Source: Planctomycetes bacterium TMED75
GTDB taxonomy: Bacteria; Planctomycetota; Phycisphaerae; Phycisphaerales; SM1A02
DNA: 32,372 bases
Direction: 5' to 3'
Assembly: GCA_002171655.1 (NCBI GenBank)
Contig: NHEC01000082.1
Span: 23,970 to 56,341, forward strand
Every line of letters begins with the position of its first letter. Position 1 is the first letter of the stretch. The notes beneath the pieces are model-generated. The model saw only the letters and a program-made list of their open reading frames with translations. It did not search any database and was not told the origin of the DNA. Below are positions 16,053 through 24,247 of this stretch, piece by piece. Made by a program: the position numbers and the translations under genes.

Positions 16053-17885
16053 TCAGCTGAGTCCTTCAGCCATTGCCTCATCGATACGCTCACCAGTCTG
16101 GACTCGCCAGAGGTGGGCGTAGATACCATTGTGTGCAAGCAGTTCTTCATGCGTTCCGCGCTCGACCACCCGACCCGCATCGAGGACGTTGATCGACTGG
16201 GCGTGCCGAACCGTGGACAGTCGGTGAGCGATCACGATCGTGGTGCGGTCCCGACAGATCGTTCGAAGGGAGCGTTGAATCGCCGCTTCGGTCTCGTTGT
16301 CGACGCTGGCGGTCGCTTCGTCGAGAACGAGAATCGGAGCATCCTTGAGGACCGCACGCGCCATCGCGATCCGCTGCCGCTGGCCACCGGAAAGTTTCTG
16401 CCCACGTTCTCCCACCACGGTCTCGTAACCCTCGGGGAGAGAACAGATGAAATCGTGCGCTTCCGCCAGACGAGCCGCCTCGTAGAGCTGCTCGTCGGAT
16501 GGTGGCTCCCAATGGTTCGGATCTTCATCGGAGCCTGGCCAGCCATAGGCGAGATTCTCGCGAATCGTCCCATCAAAGAGATAGACATCCTGGCTGACCA
16601 GCGCGATCGCTCGGCGAAGCTGTCGGAGCTTGAGCTTCCGCAGATCGTGACCATCCAGCAGGACCGGACCTGAGGCATCGGGATCCACGTCATAGAACCT
16701 GAGCAGCATCTTGATCACGGTGCTCTTGCCCGCGCCGGTCGAACCGACGATGGCGGTGGTCGCACCGGTCGGACACTCAAGGTCAAGTCCTTGGAGAACT
16801 GGGGCCTTCGCGTTGTAGGCAAAGTGCACGTTTTCAAAGGTGACCGAACCCTGGATCGATTCCAGGGGAAGTTCCGTGGTGCCATCGACGATTGAAGGCC
16901 GTACATCAAGCAGCTCGAAGATCCGTCGAGTCGACGCCATCGCACGCTGATAGAGGTCGAGAATCGACCCTACCCGGGTGAACGGCCAGAGCAGTCGCTG
17001 GGTGAGGAAGACCAGAAGCGCGAAGGCGCCGACCCCGAGGGTGCCCTCCAGCGTGAGCCAACCCCCGTAGAGAAGGGTGACCATGAACCCGCACATGATC
17101 ACCACGCGAATGAGCGGACTGAACGCGGCACTGAGGATGATCACCCGACGATTTCGCTCCGCGTACCCGTGGCTTTCAGTCCGAAGTCGTCCCAGCTCGT
17201 TGGATTCGGCGGTGAAGCTCTTGACCGTCGCCATCCCCCCCAGTGAATTCGCCAGCTGGGCGTTGAGGTCCCCCACCTTCCCGCGCATCGCGTCGTAGTG
17301 CGGCTCCAATCGCTTCTGGAACCAGAGTGATCCGATGATCACGACCGGAACCGGGATCATCGCGAGCCAGGCGAGGTCCGGTGAGATCAGGAAGAACGCG
17401 GCGATGACCGTGATCGCGGTGACCGCGAGTTGAATGATGTCGTTGGCACCACCGTCAAGAAAGCGCTCGAGTTGGTTGACGTCGTCGGAAAGGACCGCCA
17501 GGAGCCCCCCCGTCGAGTGGTCCTCGAACCAGGTCAGGTCGAGCCCCTGCACGTGGTCGAAGACATCCATGCGCGCCTCGTGCTGGATCGCCTGGGCGAG
17601 GTGGCGCCAGAGGACGCCGAAAAGCCACTCGAACACCGACTCGAACGTCCAGATGATCGCGGTGAGCACCCCGAGCAGCAGCAACTGCATGAAGGGATCG
17701 ACGATCCCCAACCGCGCAACGATCGAATCCTGCTTCTGGACCACCACATCCACCGCGGCACCGATGATGAACGGCGGAGCAAGGTCGAACAACTTGTTGA
17801 GGATCGAGCAACCAGAAGCCAGCAGGATCTTCGCACGAAAGGGTCTCGCATAGCGAAGGAGCCTGATCAATGGGGTGCCGACCAT
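16053..17885 (-). CDS. ABC exporter, MsbA/MdlB type (membrane domain fused to ATPase)
   Basis: A 610-residue half-transporter expected to work as a dimer in the cytoplasmic membrane and to export a lipid, peptide or drug. Residues about 1-320 hold the six-helix exporter domain with the coupling region [23 protein letters not shown] (113-135). The ATPase follows with Walker [10 protein letters not shown] (381-389), Q-loop SQDVYLF, signature LSGGQ (498-502), Walker B ILVLDE (518-523) and H-loop His554. An Asp/Pro-rich stretch of about 18 residues (around 448-465) between the Q-loop and signature is longer than usual. ATG at 17885 follows TAGGAGAG. The substrate cannot be read from the sequence. 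It stands alone between convergent and codirectional neighbours. Confidence 0.93.
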   Translation of the reverse strand: MVGTPLIRLLRYARPFRAKILLASGCSILNKLFDLAPPFIIGAAVDVVVQKQDSIVARLGIVDPFMQLLLLGVLTAIIWTFESVFEWLFGVLWRHLAQAIQHEARMDVFDHVQGLDLTWFEDHSTGGLLAVLSDDVNQLERFLDGGANDIIQLAVTAITVIAAFFLISPDLAWLAMIPVPVVIIGSLWFQKRLEPHYDAMRGKVGDLNAQLANSLGGMATVKSFTAESNELGRLRTESHGYAERNRRVIILSAAFSPLIRVVIMCGFMVTLLYGGWLTLEGTLGVGAFALLVFLTQRLLWPFTRVGSILDLYQRAMASTRRIFELLDVRPSIVDGTTELPLESIQGSVTFENVHFAYNAKAPVLQGLDLECPTGATTAIVGSTGAGKSTVIKMLLRFYDVDPDASGPVLLDGHDLRKLKLRQLRRAIALVSQDVYLFDGTIRENLAYGWPGSDEDPNHWEPPSDEQLYEAARLAEAHDFICSLPEGYETVVGERGQKLSGGQRQRIAMARAVLKDAPILVLDEATASVDNETEAAIQRSLRTICRDRTTIVIAHRLSTVRHAQSINVLDAGRVVERGTHEELLAHNGIYAHLWRVQTGERIDEAMAEGLS

Positions 17886-17954
17886 GTCCGTACGACTCTC
17901 CTATCCGACTGACATTCTACCGGGAATGGAGGGATCCCAGAGGCGGATAGTGAA

Positions 17955-17987
17955 ATGCGGGCTGCACCGAGGTGGTGCAGCCCGCAT
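17955..17987 (-). terminator. Hairpin, probable terminator of the secreted-protein gene
   Basis: ATGCGGGCTGCACC (17955-17968) pairs perfectly with GGTGCAGCCCGCAT (17974-17987) over a five-base loop. It lies 57 bases beyond the minus-strand stop at 18044. On the minus strand only TTCAC follows, so the T-run is poor although the stem is very strong. Confidence 0.65.
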
Positions 17988-18043
17988 GGATGTCTGACCG
18001 GGACATGGTCCGGGAGGGTCGGCGGATCCCGCCGCAGCGGTGG

Positions 18044-19408
18044 TCAGCCTCCGACGGTGCCGTTACCGACCACGCTGATGTTGTTGAGCTTCCACCCGGG
18101 GAAGGGGGCGCTGCCACAGTTGGCATCCCACGAGCAGCCGTCCCACCAGCTACCGGCTGGGCCGCTTGGGCTGTAGTCCTGGTGCCAGCTGACAAGCAGC
18201 CAGAATCCGCCCGCAATCTGGGTGGTCAGATCCGAGGAGCTGATGGATCCTCCTTCTTCCCCCATAGCATCGCCCTGGGAATCGTACACGGTGATGGTGT
18301 TACCGCCCTGCGCGAAAGTGACCTTCATTCGAGTCGGCGGGGTTGCTCCGGTCTTCTCGTCCACGGCGCTGGTGTCGAAGGTCGCGACCATCTGGATCGG
18401 CTGGTCGAGGTCGAACGAAGCGATGTCGTGGCCACCAGTGGCGGGCGAAGGCGAGTAGCAGCTGTTTGAAACCGCTTCTGCCGTCCATGATTCCTCCCAC
18501 CGCTGCGCAAAGCCGTCGTCCTGGGTGTTCCTCAGGTGCTCAGTGCTCTGGGTGATGGCAGCACCGTTGGTCTCGAGGAAGTCGATCTCGCGACAGTTGG
18601 CGCCACCGGATTCGTTCGCATTGATGCCTGCCTCGAGGTTCCCCCGATCGCAATACCCACTGTTCAGAGGCTGCTTGGACCAGTCATCTGGGTTGGAGAT
18701 CAGGTAGAAGGAGGCATTGTTCCACTTCCGACCCTTGGCGTCCGAGAGATCGATGTCTGCCGTGATTTTGGTGATTCCAGTGTAGGCCTGATTGGAACAT
18801 GCTCGGTTGGGACCACCCTTCCCCTCAAAGTTGACGAGGCCGGGCCCAAGATCTGCGACCTGGCTGTTACAACCCGAGCCTTCGTTGGAGAAGGTCGGGA
18901 CGTACGTGGTGTAGTTTCCGTCGAGTTCCTCACTCACGGTGATGCCATTGACCACCCTGTGCAGGCCGCTGTTGGTCACGAGGACGAGGGTCCTTCCGCC
19001 CTCGGTGGATGACGCGGGCACCTCCGCGGAAAGCAACTGGGCATCGGAATTGAAATCGATCGACTCCCCGTCGAGCAGGACCTCGGTGACCGTGCCGGGA
19101 TCAATCCCTAAGACCACAAAGGAGGCACCCGGAGCGACGAAGTGGGGAGCCACGCTCGTGATGGACTGCTCGCCGAGGCAGAGACCCCAGTTTTCAAGAA
19201 GCAGGGCGAGGTCGACAGCGTTGCTCATTCCGTCTGCATTGATGTCGCTGACGTAATCGGTGGTGTTCCACCCACCAAGCAACATCGCAAGGTCCCTTCC
19301 ATCTGTGGTCCTGTCATGGTTGAGATCCGTCGGGCAGTCGTTCGCGAAGGCTGGGCTTGCGATACAGACAGCAGAAGCACACAAAACAGCCGTGAAACCG
19401 ATATTCAT
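18044..19408 (-). CDS. Secreted protein with N-terminal dockerin-like repeats
   Basis: A 454-residue protein with signal peptide MNIGFTAVLCASAVCIASPAFA. The start at 19408 is preferred because GGAGAAAG lies at the right distance; an in-frame ATG at 19420 would place that site inside the gene. Directly after the signal come two dockerin-like repeats (DLNHDRTTDGRDLAMLLGGW, DINADGMSNAVDLALLLENW), an unusual N-terminal placement, then an IPT/TIG-like segment (ITSVAPHFVAPGASFVVLGI). The rest, from about residue 165, is Cys-, Asn- and Trp-rich, with FYLISNPDDW, CREIDFLETNG and a C-terminal GWKLNNISVVG. It looks like a jelly-roll, lectin- or glucanase-like fold (the EIDFLE stretch recalls GH7/GH16 active-site strands), but I cannot name a family. 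Likely extracellular polysaccharide binding or cleavage. Confidence 0.8.
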   Translation of the reverse strand: MNIGFTAVLCASAVCIASPAFANDCPTDLNHDRTTDGRDLAMLLGGWNTTDYVSDINADGMSNAVDLALLLENWGLCLGEQSITSVAPHFVAPGASFVVLGIDPGTVTEVLLDGESIDFNSDAQLLSAEVPASSTEGGRTLVLVTNSGLHRVVNGITVSEELDGNYTTYVPTFSNEGSGCNSQVADLGPGLVNFEGKGGPNRACSNQAYTGITKITADIDLSDAKGRKWNNASFYLISNPDDWSKQPLNSGYCDRGNLEAGINANESGGANCREIDFLETNGAAITQSTEHLRNTQDDGFAQRWEESWTAEAVSNSCYSPSPATGGHDIASFDLDQPIQMVATFDTSAVDEKTGATPPTRMKVTFAQGGNTITVYDSQGDAMGEEGGSISSSDLTTQIAGGFWLLVSWHQDYSPSGPAGSWWDGCSWDANCGSAPFPGWKLNNISVVGNGTVGG

Positions 19409-19733
19409 TTCTTTCTCCATATTGATTTAGGGCATGCGAGTTCAGGGAACCCGAGGTAAAAAAATCAATTGACTAATTGGATCACAGATAGATCTGACAA
19501 ATTCGATAAAAGGAATTGGGACCAATAGTTGCCCACTTGATGTGGGAATGTCGGATACTAATAAAGTGACACACTCATTACAACGCAATTGCACCGAGAT
19601 TAGAGTTGCTGTAACAGTGTGCGAAATCGCCTGAGAAGAGAATGAACAATTCCAAGACCGGGGCAGAAACCTGCATTCAAGTATTTGTATGAATCGGTTG
19701 ATAGTCAATGTTTGAAGTGACCTGGAGCACCAT
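19409..19733. other. AT-richer intergenic region with structured leader
   Basis: This separates the divergent secreted-protein and Coq4-like genes and is visibly more AT-rich than its surroundings, as expected for a promoter region. It holds CCCAC-TTGAT-GTGGG (19532-19546) and a larger imperfect hairpin (19570-19621). A possible weak promoter toward the Coq4-like gene is TTGATG (19537-19542) with TAATAA 16 bases downstream. The open frames across it look like noise. Confidence 0.5.
19570..19621 (+). promoter_or_regulatory. Imperfect stem-loop in the leader of the Coq4-like gene
   Basis: Three helices stack: CACACT/AGTGTG (19570-19575/19616-19621), TTACA/TGTAA (19578-19582/19610-19614) and GCAA/TTGC (19585-19588/19606-19609). 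Only small bulges interrupt them, and the loop is 17 bases. This is more pairing than expected by chance in an AT-rich stretch. It lies 112 bases before the ATG. No known riboswitch is recognised. Confidence 0.4.
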
Positions 19734-20813
19734 ATGAAAGAAATCGTTTGTGTACGCGGTGAACAAGCGCATGCCATTCTCGGCCTTCTCAAACAGGTCG
19801 CAACGAATGACGGCGCATTCGAACTGCATGAGATTCATCGCGAAACTCTTCTGGCAATGGCGGAGCACCTCTTCCAGATCACCGATTTCGACCCTGATGC
19901 AGAGCACCCTCCGATTGAATCGGCCCGTGAAGTCGTCGGCGATGCCGAGCTCCAGCAACAGATCATGAACATGGCGGGCATCTTTCCATTCCTCGAGGAG
20001 GAGCACCTGCAGGAACGGATCGATGCGGTCGGCAGGTTGGGCGACACCTTCGGCTTCGATAAGAAGTTCACCAAGCAACTGCACAAACTTTCACATGAGG
20101 CAGTCACTGGGCTGGCGCTTTGCCTCAACCGGGCGCTCTCGCTGGAGATCGGTATTCCACTTTGGAAGGGAACCATCAAGTTTGCGGAAAGCTTTCTGCA
20201 TATGGATGGAAGTAAAAAAACCCTGGCGAGATTCACTGGGTACCGAGATCTGGATCCGGACACCTTCGGTGGAACGTTGATTCGCTACTACGACGACAAT
20301 AATTTCCCCCTTCCCGGGACCCCCGGAGCATTTTTCTCCAACGCGCTCTGGACCCATGACATCCACCACGCCCTCTCCGGATACCCGACCACTCCACTCG
20401 GAGAAACCTGCATCTTTGCCTTTGACGGCGCGATCATGAAGATGGACATGGGAAAGGCCCTGATCGCCTATACCGCGCAATTCCAGGTGGGCATCCAGTT
20501 CGACAAGGGGCTTCGAACCTGGAAGGACCAGTTCAAGCCCGAAGTGGTGATGCGCGCGTACGAGCGAGGGGCCAACTGCACGGTCGACTACATCAAGATG
20601 GACTTTGACTTCGGAGATCGCTTTGAACGCCCTCTGGCGGAGGTTCGTGAGGAGTTCAACATCGATCCGGAGGGCGCACTCATTGCCGGGCCCGAGGACA
20701 AGTGGTGCGGCGAAGACGGGATCGTTGGCATGCGCGACACGGATCCGGACATGATCGAACGCAAGAAGAACCTGCTTGAGCGACTGCTTTCAGGCAAGAA
20801 CACCAAGGATTGA
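19734..20813 (+). CDS. Coq4-like protein with N-terminal helical (TerB-like) domain
   Basis: A 359-residue protein. The middle carries HDIHHALSGYPTTPLGE (His208-Glu224), matching the Coq4 zinc motif HDxxHx(10-12)E. Coq4 in mitochondria and some bacteria acts in ubiquinone synthesis, where it is linked to C1 decarboxylation and hydroxylation of the ring. The first 125 residues are helical, with the pattern of a TerB-like domain (IFPFLEEEHLQERIDAVGRLGDTFGFD). The C-terminal part is Lys/Asp-rich, and the final segment DKWCGEDGIVGMRDTD has no known function to me. The ATG follows GGAG (19724-19727). Planctomycetes generally use menaquinone, so a role other than ubiquinone synthesis is likely. The assignment rests on the motif. 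Confidence 0.65.
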   Translation: MKEIVCVRGEQAHAILGLLKQVATNDGAFELHEIHRETLLAMAEHLFQITDFDPDAEHPPIESAREVVGDAELQQQIMNMAGIFPFLEEEHLQERIDAVGRLGDTFGFDKKFTKQLHKLSHEAVTGLALCLNRALSLEIGIPLWKGTIKFAESFLHMDGSKKTLARFTGYRDLDPDTFGGTLIRYYDDNNFPLPGTPGAFFSNALWTHDIHHALSGYPTTPLGETCIFAFDGAIMKMDMGKALIAYTAQFQVGIQFDKGLRTWKDQFKPEVVMRAYERGANCTVDYIKMDFDFGDRFERPLAEVREEFNIDPEGALIAGPEDKWCGEDGIVGMRDTDPDMIERKKNLLERLLSGKNTKD

Positions 20814-20818
20814 TCACT

Positions 20819-20853
20819 AAAAAGCGGGGAGTAACCCAAAGGTTCCTCCCCGC
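20819..20853 (-). terminator. Intrinsic terminator of ahcY
   Basis: Read on the minus strand, GCGGGGAGGAACC (20853-20841) pairs with GGTTACTCCCCGC (20836-20824) over a four-base loop with one mismatch, and TTTTT follows (20823-20819). It lies 31 bases after the ahcY stop. On the + strand the hairpin also sits just after the Coq4-like gene's stop (20813) but lacks a T-run, so it serves mainly ahcY. Confidence 0.88.
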
Positions 20854-20883
20854 AAAGGTGATTGGGGAACTTGAAGAGTTGGC

Positions 20884-22380
20884 TCAATACCGGTAGTGAT
20901 CGGGCTTGAACGGTCCGGTCACGGGGACATTGATGTATTCCGCCTGTTCGCCGGTCAAGGTGGTCATCTCGACTCCCAGCTGATCGAGGTGGAGACGGGC
21001 GACCTTCTCGTCAAGGTGCTTGGGCAGGGTCACCACACTGTCGTGGTCGTAATTCTCGGAGTTCTGATGCAGCTCGATCTGGGCGATCACCTGATTGGTG
21101 AAGGATGCGCTCATCACGAACGAGGGATGGCCGGTGGCACAACCGAGGTTCAGCAGACGGCCTTCGGCAAGGACCAGGATCGATCTGCCGTTGGGGAAGG
21201 TCCATTCGTCGAACTGAGGCTTGATGTTGGTGCGAACCACACCCTCCATCGATTCGAGCCCAGCCATGTCGATTTCATTGTCGAAGTGACCGATGTTGCC
21301 GATGATCGCCTTGTCCTTCATGCGGGTCATCTGCTCGGCAGTGATGATGTTGAAGTTCCCGGTGGCGGTGATGATGATGTCCGCAATGTCGAGAACGTCG
21401 TCGAGTCGGACCACATCCAGGCCTTCCATCGCCGCCTGAAGTGCACAGATCGGGTCGACCTCGGTGACCTTGACCTTGCAGCCCTGACCACGGAGGCTTG
21501 CAACACAGCCCTTGCCGACATCACCGTAGCCGCAGACAATCGCGGTCTTTCCGGAAAGCATGACGTCGGAGGCGCGCATGATCCCGTCGACCAGGGAGTG
21601 GCGACAGCCGTAGAGGTTGTCGAACTTGCTCTTGGTCACGGCATCGTTCACGTTGATTGCTGGGAAGAGCAGTTCGCCGGATTCCGCCATCTGATAGAGG
21701 CGGTGGACACCGGTGGTGGTCTCTTCAGAAACGCCCTTGATCATGGGCGCGGTCTTGGTCCAGTGGCCGGGGGCCGCTTCCTGGAGGGCATCGAGAATCG
21801 AGAGCACGACCTTGAACTCAGCGTTGTCGGTGGTCGATGGATCGGGAACTGAGCCGGTCTTTTCGAACTCGAGGCCCTTGTGGACCAGCAAGGTGGCGTC
21901 ACCACCGTCGTCGAGAATAAGGTTTGGACCTCCTTGATCGTGCCAGTTGAGTGCCTGGAACGTGCACCACCAATACTCCTCGAGCGTTTCGCCCTTCCAG
22001 GCGAAAATCGGGATGCCTGCGGGTGCTTCGGGGGTTCCATTGGGGCCGACCGCAATGGCGGCAGCGGCATGATCTTGGGTGGAGAAGATGTTGCAACTGG
22101 CCCAGCGAACCTCAGCGCCGAGTTCGACGAGGGTCTCGATGAGCACCGCAGTCTGAATCGTCATATGGAGCGACCCAGTGATCCGAGCACCCTTGAGAGG
22201 CTTGGATGCACCGAGCTCTGCACGAAGTGCCATCAGACCGGGCATTTCGTGCTCGGCAAGTTCAATTTCCTTGCGACCAAAGCGGACGGCCTCTGCGGAC
22301 AGGTCTCTGACCTTGAAGGGCAGGTCGCATACCAGTGGGAGGTTGGTGTTCATGAATGTGGTGGAATCAGTAGCTGGCAC
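20884..22380 (-). CDS. ahcY: S-adenosylhomocysteine hydrolase
   Basis: A 498-residue NAD-dependent enzyme that splits S-adenosylhomocysteine into adenosine and homocysteine, removing the inhibitory product of SAM-dependent methylation. Key segments are [13 protein letters not shown] (72-84), [14 protein letters not shown], the catalytic region [18 protein letters not shown] with Lys250, and the NAD-binding loop CGYGDVGKG (283-291). The family's C-terminal end, PDHYRY, is intact. The length fits the long form with the extra segment around residues 150-190. The start is GTG at 22380, preceded by AGGAAGGAA (22396-22388) with seven bases between; the internal ATG at 22353 has no ribosome binding site. 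Upstream lie overlapping inverted repeats that may be an operator. Confidence 0.97.
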   Translation of the reverse strand: MPATDSTTFMNTNLPLVCDLPFKVRDLSAEAVRFGRKEIELAEHEMPGLMALRAELGASKPLKGARITGSLHMTIQTAVLIETLVELGAEVRWASCNIFSTQDHAAAAIAVGPNGTPEAPAGIPIFAWKGETLEEYWWCTFQALNWHDQGGPNLILDDGGDATLLVHKGLEFEKTGSVPDPSTTDNAEFKVVLSILDALQEAAPGHWTKTAPMIKGVSEETTTGVHRLYQMAESGELLFPAINVNDAVTKSKFDNLYGCRHSLVDGIMRASDVMLSGKTAIVCGYGDVGKGCVASLRGQGCKVKVTEVDPICALQAAMEGLDVVRLDDVLDIADIIITATGNFNIITAEQMTRMKDKAIIGNIGHFDNEIDMAGLESMEGVVRTNIKPQFDEWTFPNGRSILVLAEGRLLNLGCATGHPSFVMSASFTNQVIAQIELHQNSENYDHDSVVTLPKHLDEKVARLHLDQLGVEMTTLTGEQAEYINVPVTGPFKPDHYRY

Positions 22381-22436
22381 GGTGCTGTTCCTTCCTGGAA
22401 CGGGTTCAAAGAGGCCTTAGTACGAACAAACAGGGC

Positions 22437-22465
22437 TTCATCCTAATATCCGGATGAATGGATAT
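22437..22465. promoter_or_regulatory. Overlapping inverted repeats upstream of ahcY
   Basis: TTCATCC (22437-22443) and GGATGAA (22452-22458) form one perfect inverted repeat with an 8-base centre. ATATCC (22446-22451) and GGATAT (22460-22465) form a second, also with an 8-base centre, overlapping the first. Equal spacing and overlap are typical of DNA-binding sites rather than RNA structure. The site is 57-85 bases upstream of the ahcY GTG and 72-100 before the divergent lipoprotein gene. Confidence 0.5.
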
Positions 22466-22537
22466 ACTACCCCTCCATGAACAGACTGACAAGTAGCAAC
22501 CCCAAAATAAGATGCGGGGTACGCTCAGGCCTTATTG

Positions 22538-23389
22538 ATGACCGTGGAGCGCCCAGTGACCCGTTTTTCCACATCCAGACACACGTTGATTTCAACCATG
22601 CTCGTGGCGGGGCTGTATTTGGGTGGCTGCCAGACCACCGCTCCGATAACCAACACAGGGGAGTCAGACACCTCGCTTCCCCAAGGCTCGGGGCTCTGGG
22701 TCGAACGATGCGCCTTGAGCAGTCGTGCCCTGGGCTCGGAACCGGCTGTTCGAATCTATGCCGGGGAAGAGATCCGGTTTCGGAGCGAATCTGAAGCCAC
22801 CACCTTTGATGATCTCCCAGGAGAACGCAAGCGAGTGCTTGCCGGTCAGCAGGTACTTGGCCGCAATGGGGTGGCAAATGGCTCCTGTCCGATCACGCAG
22901 AAACCACTGCCGATCGATGCCTCGATCATCTCATTCGACAATGTCCGGATCGGCTTTGTTTCATCTGCGGAACAAGCGCAGTTTGAAGGACTCCCCAAAG
23001 CCGTTCAGACGAGAATGGTTGCTCGACACCTTCTGCGATCACGAGGAATCCCCAATGAGCGATGTCCAATCAGTGATGCCGTGCTGCTTCCGGGATGCCC
23101 CAGTATTGAAGTCCGGGAGGTTCGAATCGCGTTTGCTGACCAGGCCAGTCTGGAGGCATTTGAAACGATGCTCCCGGCTCGACGCAACGAGATTGTGGCC
23201 CGGATCCTGATGCCTGAGCAGGGAATCCGCAACATCACGTGCCCGATCACTCAGAAGCCAATTCGACTGGATTCGCCGGTAGTGGTGGTGGATGGCCAGT
23301 CGATCGCCCTGCGAAACGTCCAGGCGGCCCGAGCCTTCAACGGCCTGCCACTTGAGGCCCAACGCACCATGGTTTCGGAAGCCAATTAA
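22538..23389 (+). CDS. Lipoprotein of four 59-residue tandem repeats
   Basis: A 283-residue protein with a signal peptide and lipobox LGGC (Cys31). From residue 58 it consists of tandem units: 58-116, 117-175 and 176-234 are each exactly 59 residues without gaps, and 235-283 is a fourth unit lacking its end. Units begin CALSSRAL, CPITQKPL, CPISDAVL and CPITQKPI, and continue with a strand ending RIGF or similar, then F-x-x-LP, then a basic helix ending GIxN. The pattern resembles YHS/TRASH-type modules such as those of the next gene, but the second pair of Cys ligands is missing. I know no function. ATG at 22538 is used; TTG at 22535 is also possible. It is divergent from ahcY. Confidence 0.8.
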   Translation: MTVERPVTRFSTSRHTLISTMLVAGLYLGGCQTTAPITNTGESDTSLPQGSGLWVERCALSSRALGSEPAVRIYAGEEIRFRSESEATTFDDLPGERKRVLAGQQVLGRNGVANGSCPITQKPLPIDASIISFDNVRIGFVSSAEQAQFEGLPKAVQTRMVARHLLRSRGIPNERCPISDAVLLPGCPSIEVREVRIAFADQASLEAFETMLPARRNEIVARILMPEQGIRNITCPITQKPIRLDSPVVVVDGQSIALRNVQAARAFNGLPLEAQRTMVSEAN

Positions 23390-23414
23390 GCATCTCGCAA
23401 GCGGCTGAGATGCT
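23389..23414 (+). other. Hairpin directly after the repeat-lipoprotein gene
   Basis: AGCATCTC (23389-23396) pairs with GAGATGCT (23407-23414) over a 10-base loop, starting at the last base of the stop codon. No T-run follows, so it may be a 3'-end stabiliser rather than a terminator. Confidence 0.4.
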
Positions 23415-23488
23415 GAACACCTCCATTGTGGACTCAGATGCTTGCCTTCAAGGCAGTTTCAGCGATAGGCTGTGCCCATTCGGAGACC

Positions 23489-23504
23489 ACTCCGTAACTC
23501 CGTA
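23489..23504. repeat. Tandem 8-base direct repeat ACTCCGTA
   Basis: ACTCCGTA occurs twice back to back, ending four bases before the AAGGA ribosome binding site (23509-23513) of the Cys-rich secreted protein gene. It may be a chance duplication or a protein-binding site. Confidence 0.35.
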
Positions 23505-23521
23505 AGTCAAGGAATCACACG

Positions 23522-24229
23522 ATGCGCAAGAATTTGACCACCACCCTTTCCGCCCTGCTGCTCTCAGTTCTGGGAGTTACCTCGACGACCACAGCCAGCC
23601 AGAACACCACGGAACGGGTTGGAGAAGCCTATCCCTTGAGCGTCTGTTCGGTCACTGGAAACCCACTCGGAGAAAACCCGGTGGTGGTGGTATTGAAGGA
23701 CATGCCGCGCGAAGATCTCAATGGCCGAGAGGTCCGGTTCTGTTGCGGAGGGTGCAAGACAAAGTTTGAATCTGACCCAGTGGCGAGCAACTCGAAGTTA
23801 GACGAGATGATCATCGCCGACCAGCTCACGGTGTACCCCACGGGAAGCTGCCTGGTCATGGAAGATGAACCAATGGCGGACCCCCGGGGCCCGGAAGCAG
23901 GACGTGACAAGAACGTCGTGATCGGCAATCGTCTGTATCGCTTATGTTGCAAGAGTTGCATCCGACGGCTCAGGAAAAATCCCAGTGCGTATCAGACCGC
24001 ACTTGATGATCGGATTAAGAAGCAACAGTCCGCAAGCTACCCCCTCAAGGTGTGCGTGATCACTGGGCGACCCTACGGTGAAAGCCCGTTCGAGGTGGTG
24101 GTGGCCAATCGACTCGTACGAACGTGTTGTGGAGGATGTGCAGCAGGGGTGAAGAAGAACCCGGAGCTTGCACTGGGCAAACTCAAGGCAACCAAGACGA
24201 ATCCCACCCTGGATGCGGACAAGTCCTGA
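23522..24229 (+). CDS. Secreted protein with three C...CCxxC (YHS-like) modules
   Basis: A 235-residue protein with signal peptide MRKNLTTTLSALLLSVLGVTSTTTA (written here as residues 1-20 plus STTTA). Three repeats follow, each a single Cys in a YPLxVCxxTGxPxG-type strand, then a beta segment, then CCxxC: Cys42 with 74/75/78, Cys110 with 142/143/146, Cys178 with 202/203/206. The spacing is 32, 32 and 24. Repeats 1 and 3 read CCGGC, repeat 2 CCKSC. This resembles YHS/TRASH metal-binding modules, so binding of copper or another soft metal outside the cytoplasm is likely but unproven. AAGGA precedes the ATG by eight bases. The upstream gene has the same repeat frame without the CCxxC residues. 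Confidence 0.82.
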   Translation: MRKNLTTTLSALLLSVLGVTSTTTASQNTTERVGEAYPLSVCSVTGNPLGENPVVVVLKDMPREDLNGREVRFCCGGCKTKFESDPVASNSKLDEMIIADQLTVYPTGSCLVMEDEPMADPRGPEAGRDKNVVIGNRLYRLCCKSCIRRLRKNPSAYQTALDDRIKKQQSASYPLKVCVITGRPYGESPFEVVVANRLVRTCCGGCAAGVKKNPELALGKLKATKTNPTLDADKS

Positions 24230-24247
24230 CGAAGACCGATCACTGGA

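Noticed and set aside
20896-21852. 318-codon open frame antisense to ahcY
   Set aside because: Shadow of ahcY, with no family resemblance.
22381-22480. SAH riboswitch in the ahcY leader
   Set aside because: The conserved SAH-riboswitch core was not recognisable. The repeats there look like DNA-binding sites.
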